Positions 35,319 to 44,585 of a stretch of DNA of 64,000 bases are shown one piece after another. The position numbers and the translations under genes are program-made. How positions within the stretch are numbered: position 1 is the first letter of the stretch; every line of letters starts with the position of its first letter. Source of the stretch: Herbaspirillum rubrisubalbicans (GTDB taxonomy: Bacteria; Pseudomonadota; Gammaproteobacteria; Burkholderiales; Burkholderiaceae_D); NCBI RefSeq assembly GCF_003719195.1, contig NZ_CP024996.1, positions 4,340,001 to 4,404,000 of the forward strand, in the 5' to 3' direction. The notes beneath the pieces are model-generated. The model saw only the letters and a list, made by a program, of their open reading frames with translations. It had not been told where the DNA came from and did not search any database.

Positions 35319-36569
35319 TCAGACCACGCCTTGGTCCCGCAGCTTCTTGATGTGGGCCTCATCATACCCCAGCGATTGCAGGATTTCATCGCTGTGCGCG
35401 CCCAGCTCCGGGCCCAGCCATTTGGTTTGGCCCGGTGTCTCGGAGAGCTTGGGCGTGATGGCGGGCAGCTTGACCGGCGTGCCATCGGCAAACTGGTGCT
35501 GCTCGAACATGTCGCGCGCCAGGAATTGCGCATCGTTCATCATGTCCTTGACCGAATAGATCTTGCCCACCGGGACATCGGCAGCCTGCAAGCGCGCCAG
35601 TGCCGACTCGATGGTCTGGGTGCTGCACCACTGCTGGATGGCGTCATCGATTTCCTGCGTGCGCGGCACGCGACCATCGTTGCGCGCCAGGCCGGGATCG
35701 TTGGCCATGTCGTGGCGACCGATGGCGCTCATCAGGCGTTTGAAGATGGCATCACCATTGCCGGCGATGACGATGTTAATGCCATCGCCAGTGGTATAGG
35801 TATTGGAGGGCACGATGCCCGGCAGCGCGCCACCGGTACGCTCGCGGACCACACCGGCAAAATCGAACTCGGGCACCATCGATTCCATCATGTTGAACAC
35901 AGCTTCATACAAGGCCACATCCACCATCTGCCCCTGCCCGGCCACACAGTCTGCGCCGCTCTTGCCGTTCCAGCGACCGCCGGTAACGTCACGGTGGCGC
36001 AAGGCCATCATGGCGCCGATCACGCCATGCAGGGCGGCGATGGAGTCTCCAATGGAAATGCCGATGCGTACCGGCGGCCGGTCCGGGTGGCCGGATACAT
36101 AGCGGATGCCGCCCATCGATTCGCCGATGGCGCCAAAGCCCGGCAGGTCGCGCAACGGGCCGGTCTGACCATAACCGGACAGGCGCACCATGATGGTGGC
36201 AGGGTTCAGATGTCTGAGGTCTTCATAGCCGAGCTTCCACTTCTCCAGCACGCCGGGGCGGTAGTTCTCGATGATGACGTCGGCGTCCAGGGCGAGCTGG
36301 CGGGCGATTTCCTGGGCCCGCTCATCCTTCATGTTGAGCGTGATGCTCTTCTTGTTGCGCGCCTGGACCGACCACCACAGCGAGGTGCCGTCCTTGAGCA
36401 CACGCCAGTGACGCAATGGATCGCCATCGCCGGGGGCTTCGATCTTGATCACGTCGGCGCCGAACTCGGCCAACATGCGCGAGCAGAATGGCCCGGCGAT
36501 GAGTGTACCCAGTTCGAGTACCTTGATGCCGGCCAGCGGGCCGGGCTTGGATGTGGCTGTGGTCATCAT
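35319..36569 (-). CDS. Class III CoA-transferase, CaiB/BaiF family
   Basis: The 416-residue protein moves CoA between carboxylic acids, in the manner of formyl-CoA:oxalate or succinyl-CoA-dependent transferases. Motifs include LAGIKVLELGTLIAGPFCSRML, ADVIKIEAP, RNKKSITLN, IENYRPGVLEKWKLGYEDL and the catalytic Asp candidate in ISIGDSIAALHGV. It is first in a minus-strand group with an ABC importer (92-bp gap). The two genes together suggest uptake and activation of a carboxylate. The exact acids cannot be read from sequence. Confidence 0.9.
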   Translation of the reverse strand: MMTTATSKPGPLAGIKVLELGTLIAGPFCSRMLAEFGADVIKIEAPGDGDPLRHWRVLKDGTSLWWSVQARNKKSITLNMKDERAQEIARQLALDADVIIENYRPGVLEKWKLGYEDLRHLNPATIMVRLSGYGQTGPLRDLPGFGAIGESMGGIRYVSGHPDRPPVRIGISIGDSIAALHGVIGAMMALRHRDVTGGRWNGKSGADCVAGQGQMVDVALYEAVFNMMESMVPEFDFAGVVRERTGGALPGIVPSNTYTTGDGINIVIAGNGDAIFKRLMSAIGRHDMANDPGLARNDGRVPRTQEIDDAIQQWCSTQTIESALARLQAADVPVGKIYSVKDMMNDAQFLARDMFEQHQFADGTPVKLPAITPKLSETPGQTKWLGPELGAHSDEILQSLGYDEAHIKKLRDQGVV

Positions 36570-36740
36570 GCTTGCACCGGATGCCTGGCGCGGCGTGCGA
36601 CGTGCGAGGTGCCGTGGGGCGACTCCGGTGTTCTCCTTTTCTTCGGGGACTCCATGCTATGGCCGGACATCAGAGGTGCAAGCCGGCAGGCGACATTCTA
36701 TTGCAGCGTGCGCGGGATGTCGCGCATTTCAGACACAAGC

Positions 36741-37337
36741 TCAGGTAGTGCGACGATCCAGCATGGCGCGCGCGATGGTGCCGGCATCCACGTACTCCAG
36801 CTCGCCGCCCACCGGCACGCCACGCGCCAGGCGGCTGACCTTCAGGCCACGCGCCTTGAGGGTCTCGCTGATGTAGTGGGCTGTGGCTTCGCCCTCGTTG
36901 GTGAAATTGGTGGCCAGGACCACTTCGGTGACCACGCCATCGGTGGCGCGGGTGATGAGCTTTTCCAGGTGGATGTCACGCGGGCCGATGCCGTCCAGCG
37001 GCGAGAGGCGGCCCATCAAGACGAAGTAAAGGCCCTTGAAGGTCAGGGTCTGTTCGATCATCACCTGGTCCGAAGGCGACTCCACCACGCACAGTTGGGT
37101 GTGGTCACGCTGGCTGTCCTGGCAGGTGTCGCAGATGACTTGCTCGGTGAAGGTATTGCACAGCGCGCAGTGGCGGATGGTGTCCAGCGCCTTGGCTAGC
37201 GAACGGCTCAGGTCGGCGGCCGCATCGCGGTCGTGCTGCAACAGGTGGTACGCCATGCGCTGCGCGGTCTTGGGGCCGATGCCGGGGAGCCGGCGCAGCG
37301 ATTCGGTCAGGAGGGTGAGACTGGAAGGCGTTTTCAA
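36741..37337 (-). CDS. recR: Recombination mediator RecR
   Basis: RecR works with RecO/RecF to load RecA at gaps. The 198-residue protein has the N-terminal helix-hairpin-helix ([19 protein letters not shown]), a C4 zinc motif ([16 protein letters not shown]) and a Toprim domain. Its start overlaps the stop of the upstream YciI-like gene (ATGA). The dnaX-ybaB-recR order is widely conserved. Confidence 0.96.
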   Translation of the reverse strand: MKTPSSLTLLTESLRRLPGIGPKTAQRMAYHLLQHDRDAAADLSRSLAKALDTIRHCALCNTFTEQVICDTCQDSQRDHTQLCVVESPSDQVMIEQTLTFKGLYFVLMGRLSPLDGIGPRDIHLEKLITRATDGVVTEVVLATNFTNEGEATAHYISETLKARGLKVSRLARGVPVGGELEYVDAGTIARAMLDRRTT

Positions 37338-37636
37338 TTGCGGTCTACGGAATAGCGGAAGGCTTCGAGCGCCTCGGCCGTCATGGAGGGGACGAATTCG
37401 ATGATCTCGTATTCGGCCACGCCACCGATGAAGAAGGGGTCCGATTCCATGATGGCTTCGATCTCGGCACGGTCGGCGCAGTCGGCCAGGATGATGCCGC
37501 CAGTGCGTGGCACCTTGCGGCCCGACATCAGGAATACGCCTTCGGCATATTGCTGGTTGAGGAATTTCTTGTGCGCGGTCAGCAAGGCGTCGATGTCGCT
37601 TGCTGGCTTGGTGTACGTGATCGAGACGATGAACAT
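37334..37636 (-). CDS. YciI-like protein
   Basis: This 100-residue YCII-domain protein (ferredoxin-like fold) contains the family features: [23 protein letters not shown] near the start, the [13 protein letters not shown] loop, and the [17 protein letters not shown] ending. Such proteins may be small enzymes; the function is unknown. ATG 37636 is preferred over 37654 because TGGAGG lies just upstream. It sits between ybaB and recR and overlaps recR by 4 bp. Confidence 0.88.
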   Translation of the reverse strand: MFIVSITYTKPASDIDALLTAHKKFLNQQYAEGVFLMSGRKVPRTGGIILADCADRAEIEAIMESDPFFIGGVAEYEIIEFVPSMTAEALEAFRYSVDRN

Positions 37637-37745
37637 GAAGCCTCCACTAAGCAATCCTGCATTCCACCAGAATCATGAACCATGAAGTTCTGCACTACCG
37701 CAACGCCTGGCAGCGGCCGCGGGTTTACCGCGGACCGCAGCGACA

Positions 37746-38072
37746 TCAGAACGGCATCTTGAAGCCCGGGGGCAGCGGCATCCCGGCGGTGACACCCGAC
37801 ATCTTTTCCTGGGCGGTGGCTTCGGCCTTGCGCACGGCGTCGTTGAAGGCAGCGGCCACCAGGTCTTCCAGCATGTCCTTGTCGTCAGCCAGCAGCGACG
37901 GGTCGATCGAGACGCGCTTGACATCGTTCTTGCAGGTCATCACGACCTTCACCAGGCCGGCACCGGACTGGCCTTCGACTTCGATGTTGGCCAGTTGCTC
38001 CTGGGCCTTCTTCATGTTGTCCTGCATGGCCTGTGCTTGCTTCATCAGACCTGCCAGTTGACCTTTCATCAT
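37746..38072 (-). CDS. ybaB: Nucleoid-associated protein YbaB/EbfC
   Basis: The 108-residue protein forms a DNA-binding dimer. It starts [20 protein letters not shown], then [23 protein letters not shown], and ends PPGFKMPF, all typical of YbaB. AAGGAG lies about 8 bases before 38072. It is downstream of dnaX as in most proteobacteria. Confidence 0.95.
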   Translation of the reverse strand: MMKGQLAGLMKQAQAMQDNMKKAQEQLANIEVEGQSGAGLVKVVMTCKNDVKRVSIDPSLLADDKDMLEDLVAAAFNDAVRKAEATAQEKMSGVTAGMPLPPGFKMPF

Positions 38073-38164
38073 GCTATTTGCTCCTTGTTTCGATTCTCGG
38101 AATTCTATCGTGTTTATGGATGAGCCCGGCAAGGGCGCCTACTCTTGACTCTTGCATCGCTGCT

Positions 38165-40300
38165 TCATAAAGCCTGGATCGATCCCGGCACGATGGTGGC
38201 GCCGAACTCGCGCATCATGCTCACCACGAAGGGATCGCTCTTCATCTTCTGTTCTGCCTTGCGCTGGCGCTCGGCGCGCTCGGCCTCGGCCACGGCATTG
38301 GCGGTGTCGGAGACGGCACCGATTTCGGTCTCGACCCGGATCTCCTTGCCGAAGCGTTCGGACAGTACCGCCACCAGTTTATCCACGCTGCCCGAAGAAC
38401 GCAGGGTTTCCAGCGGGATACGCAGATGGAAGCAGACATTGCCGCCATTGAGAGCTTCGCAGCGTACCAGCTCGCTCTGGAAGGCCATCTGGTGCGCCAC
38501 GCCGCGCAGCGCGCTGAGGCTGGCCGCCAGGGTGGGCCAATGACCGTCCCAGCCCAGTTCGGCAGCGATACGGGCAGTTTCCTGCTGTTGCGCAGGCGTG
38601 GCGGACGGGCGCTGGGGTGCAGGCGGCTCTACGGCTGCCGCAGGGGCAATGACAGGTTCAGCTTTTTTTTCAGTCGCCTCGGCCATCGGCACGGACGGTG
38701 GCATAGCGGCGCTACCGGTTTCTTCTTCCCATGGCGGGATGGCGTCGAAGGGCGGCGGCTCGGGCATGTCCGGCGGCATCGGGCTGGCTGCACGCACGCT
38801 GCGAGTGGCGGCACTGGGCGCGGCATTTACAGCAGGCGTAGCGGCGGCCGGTGCCGCCGGTTCTGCAGCGGGAACCGGTGCGACCGGACGGGCTGCGGCC
38901 TTGCCGCCCTTGCCACCACGCAGCGCCATCAGGGCGGCTTCGCGGGCAGAGGTGGGGGCAGCAGCCGGCGGTGCAACAGCGGCAACGGGATCGGCGGGCG
39001 CGGCAGCAGGCGCAGCAACAGGTACCGGCGCCACTGCGGCAGCCGCTTGCACACGGCTGACCGGCGCACTGGTGACGGCGGCCTGCGGCGCCATGAGCGG
39101 TGCGGCCTGGCGTGGCGTGGCGGTGCGGGGGCCAGTGGCCCCGGTTGCCCCGGCTGCAGGGGCCACCGGGGCAGCGGGCACCGGCGCAGTTGCGCTGGCG
39201 CTGACCGGGCGGAAGGCCAACATGCGCAACAGCGTCATGCTGAAACCGGCATATTCGTCCGGGGCCAGGCCCAGTTCGTTGCGACCGTGCACGACGATCT
39301 GATAGAACAGTTGCACATGTTCCGCACTGAACTGGGCGGACAGGCGCAGGATATCTTCGCGGTTGGGCAGGTCATCGGCCAGCGCGGCCGGCACCGCCTG
39401 CGCCAGCGCGATCTGGTGCAGCAGCGTGCCCAGGTCTTGCAGGGCGGCGTTGTAGGACAGGCTGCGGGTGGCCATGTCGTCGGCCACGCCCAGCAGCGCG
39501 GCGCCATCCTGCACGGCCAGCGCATCGAGCACGCGGATCAGGTAGGACTGGTCAAGTGCCCCCAGCATCCCTTGCACCGCTTCCAGCGTGACCTTGCCGG
39601 CGGCATAGGCGATGGCCTGGTCGGTCAGCGAGAGCGCATCGCGCATGGAACCGGATGCTCCTTGGGCCAGCAGGCGCAGCGCCGGAGGGTCGAATTCGAT
39701 GCCCTCCTGGTGCAGGATGTTGTCGAGGTGGCTGATGATGTGGCCGGGCGGCATCTGCTTGAGGTTGAACTGCAGGCAGCGCGAGAGCACGGTCACGGGA
39801 ATCTTTTGCGGATCGGTGGTGGCCAGGATGAACTTGATGTGCTCCGGCGGCTCTTCCAGCGTCTTCAGCATGGCGTTGAAGGCGTGGTTGGTGAGCATGT
39901 GCACTTCGTCGATCATGTAGACCTTGAAACGCGCGTTCGAAGGGGCATAGATGGCCTGCTCCAGCAGTTGCGCCATCTCGTCCACGCCACGGTTGGAGGC
40001 GGCATCCATCTCGATGTAGTCGACGAAGCGGCCGGCATCGATGGCTACGCAAGCTTCGCACACACCACAGGGGGCGGCAGTGATGCCACCGGTACCGTCA
40101 GGGCCGACGCAATTGAGCGACTTGGCCAGGATACGCGAGAGCGTGGTCTTGCCCACGCCGCGGGTACCGGTGAAGAGGTAGGCGTGGTGCAGCCGCTGCT
40201 GTTCCAGCGCGTGCATCAGCGCGCGCACGACGTGTTCCTGGCCGACCAGGGTGTCGAAGCTGCGGGGACGGTATTTACGGGCGAGAACTTGATAAGACAT
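38165..40300 (-). CDS. dnaX: DNA polymerase III subunits tau/gamma DnaX
   Basis: DnaX is the clamp-loader ATPase; full-length tau also ties the polymerase and helicase together. The 711-residue protein has Walker A GTRGVGKTT (45-53), a four-Cys zinc module (CGVCEAC near 79-85), MIDEVHML and sensor LSRCLQFNL, then a long Ala/Pro-rich linker (about 370-580) and a C-terminal tau domain (about 590-711). An A8 run at codons 544-546 would, on slippage of -1, yield a stop two codons later (see separate entry). A TAAAAT hexamer about 37 bp upstream may be the -10 box. Confidence 0.96.
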   Translation of the reverse strand: MSYQVLARKYRPRSFDTLVGQEHVVRALMHALEQQRLHHAYLFTGTRGVGKTTLSRILAKSLNCVGPDGTGGITAAPCGVCEACVAIDAGRFVDYIEMDAASNRGVDEMAQLLEQAIYAPSNARFKVYMIDEVHMLTNHAFNAMLKTLEEPPEHIKFILATTDPQKIPVTVLSRCLQFNLKQMPPGHIISHLDNILHQEGIEFDPPALRLLAQGASGSMRDALSLTDQAIAYAAGKVTLEAVQGMLGALDQSYLIRVLDALAVQDGAALLGVADDMATRSLSYNAALQDLGTLLHQIALAQAVPAALADDLPNREDILRLSAQFSAEHVQLFYQIVVHGRNELGLAPDEYAGFSMTLLRMLAFRPVSASATAPVPAAPVAPAAGATGATGPRTATPRQAAPLMAPQAAVTSAPVSRVQAAAAVAPVPVAAPAAAPADPVAAVAPPAAAPTSAREAALMALRGGKGGKAAARPVAPVPAAEPAAPAAATPAVNAAPSAATRSVRAASPMPPDMPEPPPFDAIPPWEEETGSAAMPPSVPMAEATEKKAEPVIAPAAAVEPPAPQRPSATPAQQQETARIAAELGWDGHWPTLAASLSALRGVAHQMAFQSELVRCEALNGGNVCFHLRIPLETLRSSGSVDKLVAVLSERFGKEIRVETEIGAVSDTANAVAEAERAERQRKAEQKMKSDPFVVSMMREFGATIVPGSIQAL
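38658..38671 (-). promoter_or_regulatory. Candidate slippage site in dnaX producing a gamma-like product
   Basis: On the minus strand the codons read GAA AAA AAA GCT GA, an A8 run at 38670-38663. If polymerase adds one A or the ribosome slips back one base, reading becomes GAA AAA AAA AGC TGA, stopping after residue 547 of 711. Loss of one A also stops within about a dozen codons. A GAGG sits 6 bases upstream and a weak 5-bp GC stem about 20 bases downstream. Confidence 0.6.
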
Positions 40301-40397
40301 GGGGTGGCTGCTGTCGGCTTTTTGGCTCAGGGGGGCATTTTAAGCTATTTCACCGCCGCCATCGCCTTTGCCTGCATGGCACTACCGCGCCAGTCGC

Positions 40398-41369
40398 TCA
40401 GGCCAGCACGCGACTGGCCTTCTTGCGCTCGTACATGGCGGCATCAGCACTGCCGAGCAGGGCCGACAGGTCCGGGTGGCGAGCCGGGTCGTACTGCGCT
40501 ACGCCCACGCAATAATCCAGTTGGTAGGGCCGTTGGCCGTTGCGGTTGAAGTCCTGCACGGCAGCTTGCAGGTGGGCCAGCACCACGGTCGAATCGGCCA
40601 GGGCGGTATTGGTCAGGAACACCACGAATTCATCGCCACCCAGGCGACCGATGACGTCGGACTCACGCAGGTTGTCCATCAACAGGCGGGCAAAATCGGT
40701 CAGCGCCCTATCCCCTTCGAGATGGCCGAAGCGATCATTGATCTGCTTGAAATGATTGAGATCGAAATACAGCAGACTGGCCGCACGCGCGCTGCGCTTG
40801 CTGGCAGCCATGGCGTGCTGCGCCAGCGTCGTGAAGCCACGCCGGTTGGAGACCCCGGTGAGCTCGTCGATGGTGGCCATCCTCACCGCGACCAACTCCT
40901 GCTCGACCATGGCCGCCAGGTCTTTCAACAAGGCCTGTTGCTCGGCATCGAAGCTGCGCGGCACGATATCGACCAGGCATAAAGTGCCCAGGTTGAAGCC
41001 GCCCTCGCTCTTGATCGGACAGCCGGCATAAAAGCGCAGGAAGGGCTCGCCGGTGACTTGCGGATTGTCGGCAAAGCGCACATCGAGCCGGGCATCGGGC
41101 ACGATGGTCAGTTCTTCGTTGAGAATGGCGTGGGCACAGAAGGAAATGTCACGCGAGGTTTCGCTGGCATCGCCCAGGCCGACGCAGGACTTGAACCATT
41201 GCCGATGCACGTCGATCAGGGTCACCACGGCCATGGGCACGTCGAACAGACGACGCGCCAGCCGGGTCAGGCGATCGAAACGTTCTTCGCGCGGCGTATC
41301 GAGAATGCGCAAGGAATGCAAGGCCTCGATACGGGCAGACTCATTGGCGGGCAGCTCGGCGATTGGCAT
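40398..41369 (-). CDS. GAF-GGDEF diguanylate cyclase
   Basis: The 323-residue soluble protein has an N-terminal GAF domain (about 20-160, FDVPMAVVTLIDVHRQWFKS, DISFCAHAIL) and a GGDEF domain (about 165-323). The active motif GGDEF is intact, with an RESD inhibitory site five residues before it, so it should make cyclic di-GMP with product feedback. No membrane segment is seen. It is not tightly linked to either neighbour. Confidence 0.93.
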   Translation of the reverse strand: MPIAELPANESARIEALHSLRILDTPREERFDRLTRLARRLFDVPMAVVTLIDVHRQWFKSCVGLGDASETSRDISFCAHAILNEELTIVPDARLDVRFADNPQVTGEPFLRFYAGCPIKSEGGFNLGTLCLVDIVPRSFDAEQQALLKDLAAMVEQELVAVRMATIDELTGVSNRRGFTTLAQHAMAASKRSARAASLLYFDLNHFKQINDRFGHLEGDRALTDFARLLMDNLRESDVIGRLGGDEFVVFLTNTALADSTVVLAHLQAAVQDFNRNGQRPYQLDYCVGVAQYDPARHPDLSALLGSADAAMYERKKASRVLA

Positions 41370-41623
41370 GGTTCATCAGCGCATGGTGGGACGTGGTTGC
41401 CGACGTTTGCGACAAGATGCGCCTCACTTTAACCGCAATTTTTTCGAGAAACAAGAATTAGTTAAGCACAAAACCGGGCTCTCTCGACAACCTCACCCAT
41501 CCCTCTGAAGCGACCGAACGACAGGTTCCCATGCACCCTGACCTGCCGTCGATCCAACCTTGGCGGCTGGACTCATGATATGGGGCATCCGCCCGAAACG
41601 CCCGTCCTGGGCGGCTCTCCTTT

Positions 41624-41656
41624 AGAAAATTTCACCTGATGAGAGATGAAGGTGAA
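41624..41656 (-). terminator. Probable terminator after comEA
   Basis: On the minus strand TTCACCT and AGGTGAA pair around a 12-base loop just beyond the comEA stop, followed by ATTTTCT. Confidence 0.5.
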
Positions 41657-41658
41657 GA

Positions 41659-42069
41659 TCATTTCCCAGCAGCAGCGGGCTGCTCGCCCTTGGCCGGTGG
41701 GGCGGCGGTTTGCTTGTCCTGGCTCTCGCTGCGCGGGGTCTTGGGCGATTTGGCCGGTTTGGCAGACGAAGCCGCCGGAGTCGCTGCGGCATCGGCCGAG
41801 CGGGACTGGCCGTTGACCGTCAAGCCATTGGTGGAGAGCCTGACGGCAGACTTGTCCTTGATGCCCTTGACGCGCTTTTCCAGGTCGTCCCAGCTCTTGA
41901 AGGCGCCCTCTTTGGTGCGCGCTTCCAGGATGCGCTTGGACAGCGCCGGCCCGATACCGCGCACGCCATCCAGCGCGGCCTGGTCGGCCTTGTTGACGTC
42001 CACTTCGGCCCAGGCCAAGCCGGTGGCGACGAAGAAGCTGAGAATGAACAACAGGGTGTGCTTCAACAT
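41659..42069 (-). CDS. comEA: ComEA-like helix-hairpin-helix DNA-binding protein
   Basis: The 136-residue protein has a signal peptide (about 1-21, ending GLAWA), then a ComEA helix-hairpin-helix domain (VDVNKADQAALDGVRGIGP..ILEAR) and a long Ala/Pro/Lys-rich disordered tail from about residue 88. ComEA binds incoming DNA in the periplasm during natural transformation. With pilV-fimT in the window, part of a DNA-uptake set is present, although competence itself is not shown. Similar exported HhH proteins also occur in non-competent species. Confidence 0.85.
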   Translation of the reverse strand: MLKHTLLFILSFFVATGLAWAEVDVNKADQAALDGVRGIGPALSKRILEARTKEGAFKSWDDLEKRVKGIKDKSAVRLSTNGLTVNGQSRSADAAATPAASSAKPAKSPKTPRSESQDKQTAAPPAKGEQPAAAGK

Positions 42070-42095
42070 GATGCTTCCTTTCGACTTTTGGTTGA

Positions 42096-42137
42096 GGAAA
42101 AAACAAAGGGCAGCCCACCATGCGGTGGACTGCCCTT
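42096..42137 (-). terminator. Intrinsic terminator after hldA
   Basis: AAGGGCAG-C-CCACC pairs with GGTGG-A-CTGCCCTT (one mismatch, ATGC loop); on the minus strand the stem is followed by TTTGTTTTTT. It separates hldA from comEA. Confidence 0.85.
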
Positions 42138-42196
42138 GCTCAACGACAAGCCAGGCTGCCTGTTGACCGTAAAGCGACTAGAAATGCTCGCTTAAA

Positions 42197-43144
42197 TCAT
42201 CCTGCCAATAATTCCTCGCGGGTGACGGTGGCCGTCCCCAGTTTGCCGACCACGATGCCACCTGCACGATTGGCCATGGTGACCGCATCGACCAGCGAGG
42301 CGCCCGCTCCCAGCATCACGGCCAGGGTGCCGATGACGGTGTCACCGGCGCCGGAGACGTCATAGACTTCCCGCGCCATGGTCGGGAAATGCGTGACCTC
42401 GCCTTCGCGGTACAGGCTCATGCCTTCTTCCGAACGGGTCAGCAACAGCGCTTCCAGCTTCAGTTCGGTACGCAATTGCTGGGCGCGCGCGGTGAGGTCT
42501 GCTTCGTTCTTCCACTGGCCGACGATGCGTACCAGCTCCGACTTGTTGGGGGTGAGGATGGACGCACCGGCATAGCGGGAAAAATCCTCGCCCTTGGGAT
42601 CAACCAGGATGCGCTTGCCCAGCTTGCTGGCGGTGGCGATCATCTCGGCTACGTTGACCAGGCTGCCCTTGGCGTAGTCGGAAAAGATGATGACGTCGTA
42701 ATCGGCCACCAGCGAATTGAACTGCGTGAGCTTGTCGCGCAGCACAGTATCGGTGGGGGCTTCTTCGAAGTCGATGCGCACCAGTTGCTGCTGGCGACCG
42801 ATCACGCGCAGCTTGACGATGGTGGAGATACTGGGGTCGCGATTGAGATGGCTGTGGATGCCCATCTCGCCCAGCATGTGGTCCATCACGCGGGCCGGTT
42901 CATCGTCGCCGGTCACGCCCAGCAGTGCGGTCTGGGCACCCAGGCTGGCGGTATTGCGCGCCACGTTGGCCGCGCCACCCAGGCGCTCTTCCTTGCGCTC
43001 GACCCGCACCACCGGCACCGGAGCTTCGGGCGAGATGCGGTTGACTTCGCCGAACCAGTAACGGTCCAGCATGACGTCACCGACGATGAGGATACGGGCG
43101 GCGTCCCAGGCCGATGCGATATTCTTGTCCACGATTTGGCCCAC
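42197..43144 (-). CDS. hldA: D-glycero-beta-D-manno-heptose-7-phosphate kinase
   Basis: This PfkB-family kinase phosphorylates heptose-7-phosphate at O1 for LPS inner-core heptose. The 315-residue protein has ILIVGDVMLDRYWFG near the start, VERKEERLGGAANVARNTASLG, and the catalytic GAGDTVIGTLA motif. It corresponds to only the first half of E. coli HldE; the separate hldC half is not here, as usual in beta-proteobacteria. It starts 25 bp after ugd. Confidence 0.93.
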   Translation of the reverse strand: MGQIVDKNIASAWDAARILIVGDVMLDRYWFGEVNRISPEAPVPVVRVERKEERLGGAANVARNTASLGAQTALLGVTGDDEPARVMDHMLGEMGIHSHLNRDPSISTIVKLRVIGRQQQLVRIDFEEAPTDTVLRDKLTQFNSLVADYDVIIFSDYAKGSLVNVAEMIATASKLGKRILVDPKGEDFSRYAGASILTPNKSELVRIVGQWKNEADLTARAQQLRTELKLEALLLTRSEEGMSLYREGEVTHFPTMAREVYDVSGAGDTVIGTLAVMLGAGASLVDAVTMANRAGGIVVGKLGTATVTREELLAG

Positions 43145-43169
43145 CTTGTTGTCCTGTTTTTTCTATCGC

Positions 43170-44549
43170 TTATTGCACACGCGCTGGCAGCGAACGACCG
43201 ATACCGTAGTATTCGACGCCGCTGTCGGCCATCACCTGGGGATCGAACAGATTGCGACCATCGAAGATGACCGGATTGTTCAAGGCTGCCTTGACGCGCT
43301 CCAGGTCGGGGCTGCGGAAGGCTTTCCATTCGGTGACGATGGCCAGGGCATCGGCACCCTGCAAGGTATCCATGGGCGAAGTGGCGAAACGGATGCGTTG
43401 CAGCAGGCTGGCGTCGTCAGCGAAATCCAGCTCCAGCACACGTGCCGCTTCCTTCATGGCCACCGGATCATAGACCGCTACACTGGCGCCGCGCCGCACC
43501 AGTTCGCCGATCAGCACGCGCGAAGATGCTTCGCGCATGTCGTCGGTATTGGGCTTGAAGGCCAGCCCCCAAATAGCGAAGTGCTTGCCGGAAAGATCGT
43601 CGCCGAAGCGGTTCACCACCTTCTTGCCCAGCACATGTTTCTGCAAATCGTTGACCTGTTCCACCGCGCGCAGGATCAGCAGCGACTGGTCATAGTCGCG
43701 CGCGGTACGTTCCAGTGCCTGCACATCCTTGGGGAAGCAGGAGCCGCCATAGCCGCAGCCGGCATAGAGGAAGCTGTGACCGATGCGCGGGTCCGAACCG
43801 ATGCCGTGACGCACCGACTCGATATCGGCACCGACACGATCGGCCAGGTTGGCCAGTTCGTTCATGAAGGAAATGCGCGTGGCCAGCATGGCGTTGGCAG
43901 CGTACTTGGTGAATTCGGCCGAGCGCACGTCCATCCAGTAGGTGCGTTCGTGATTACGGTTGAAGGGCGCGTAGAGCTTTTTCATCTGTGCCTGCGCGCG
44001 CTGGCCTTCGGGGCTCTGGTCGTGACCGATGACGATGCGATCAGGACGCATGAAGTCTTCGACCGCCGCGCCTTCCTTGAGGAATTCCGGGTTGGAGACG
44101 ACCGAAAAACTCAAGTCGGTCTTGCCGCGCGTTGCCAGTTCGGCGGCGATGGCAGCCTTGACGCGGTCGGCGGTTCCTACCGGCACGGTGGACTTGTCGA
44201 CCACCACCTTGAAGCCTTCCATGTGGCGACCGATGTTGCGTGCTGCAGCCAGCACATATTGCAGGTCGGCCGAGCCGTCTTCGTCGGGCGGGGTGCCCAC
44301 GGCGATGAACTGGATGTCACCATGCGCCACGCTGGCGGCCACGTCGGTGGAGAACTGCAGGCGACCAGCGGCACGGTTGCGCGCCACCACTTCTTCCAGG
44401 CCGGGTTCATGGATAGGGATGCCACCGTTGTTGAGGATATCGACCTTGCGCTGGTCGACGTCCAGGCAGAACACGTCGTTACCGAGTTCGGCCAGGCAGG
44501 CGCCGGTCACCAGGCCAACGTAGCCGGTGCCGATGATGGTGATTTTCAT
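43170..44549 (-). CDS. ugd: UDP-glucose 6-dehydrogenase
   Basis: This enzyme oxidises UDP-glucose to UDP-glucuronate with NAD, for polysaccharide and lipid A modifications. The 459-residue protein has a Rossmann motif [19 protein letters not shown], the catalytic Cys in [15 protein letters not shown], and a C-terminal UDP-binding domain ending GIGRSL. Start 44549 is preferred over an in-frame upstream ATG because MKITIIG is the family start. It follows lapB by 36 bp and precedes hldA. Confidence 0.95.
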   Translation of the reverse strand: MKITIIGTGYVGLVTGACLAELGNDVFCLDVDQRKVDILNNGGIPIHEPGLEEVVARNRAAGRLQFSTDVAASVAHGDIQFIAVGTPPDEDGSADLQYVLAAARNIGRHMEGFKVVVDKSTVPVGTADRVKAAIAAELATRGKTDLSFSVVSNPEFLKEGAAVEDFMRPDRIVIGHDQSPEGQRAQAQMKKLYAPFNRNHERTYWMDVRSAEFTKYAANAMLATRISFMNELANLADRVGADIESVRHGIGSDPRIGHSFLYAGCGYGGSCFPKDVQALERTARDYDQSLLILRAVEQVNDLQKHVLGKKVVNRFGDDLSGKHFAIWGLAFKPNTDDMREASSRVLIGELVRRGASVAVYDPVAMKEAARVLELDFADDASLLQRIRFATSPMDTLQGADALAIVTEWKAFRSPDLERVKAALNNPVIFDGRNLFDPQVMADSGVEYYGIGRSLPARVQ

Positions 44550-44585
44550 GGTAGATCCAGGTTCCAAGTACGGCCGTTGCAGGCC

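Noticed and set aside
40301..40397. 4.5S signal recognition RNA next to dnaX
   Set aside because: The conserved GGTCAGGTCCGGAAGG-type core is absent in this short gap on both strands.
38426..40549. Very long plus-strand open frame (about 700 codons) across dnaX
   Set aside because: It is antisense to dnaX, whose Walker, zinc and tau motifs are clear; long antisense frames are common in GC-rich genes.
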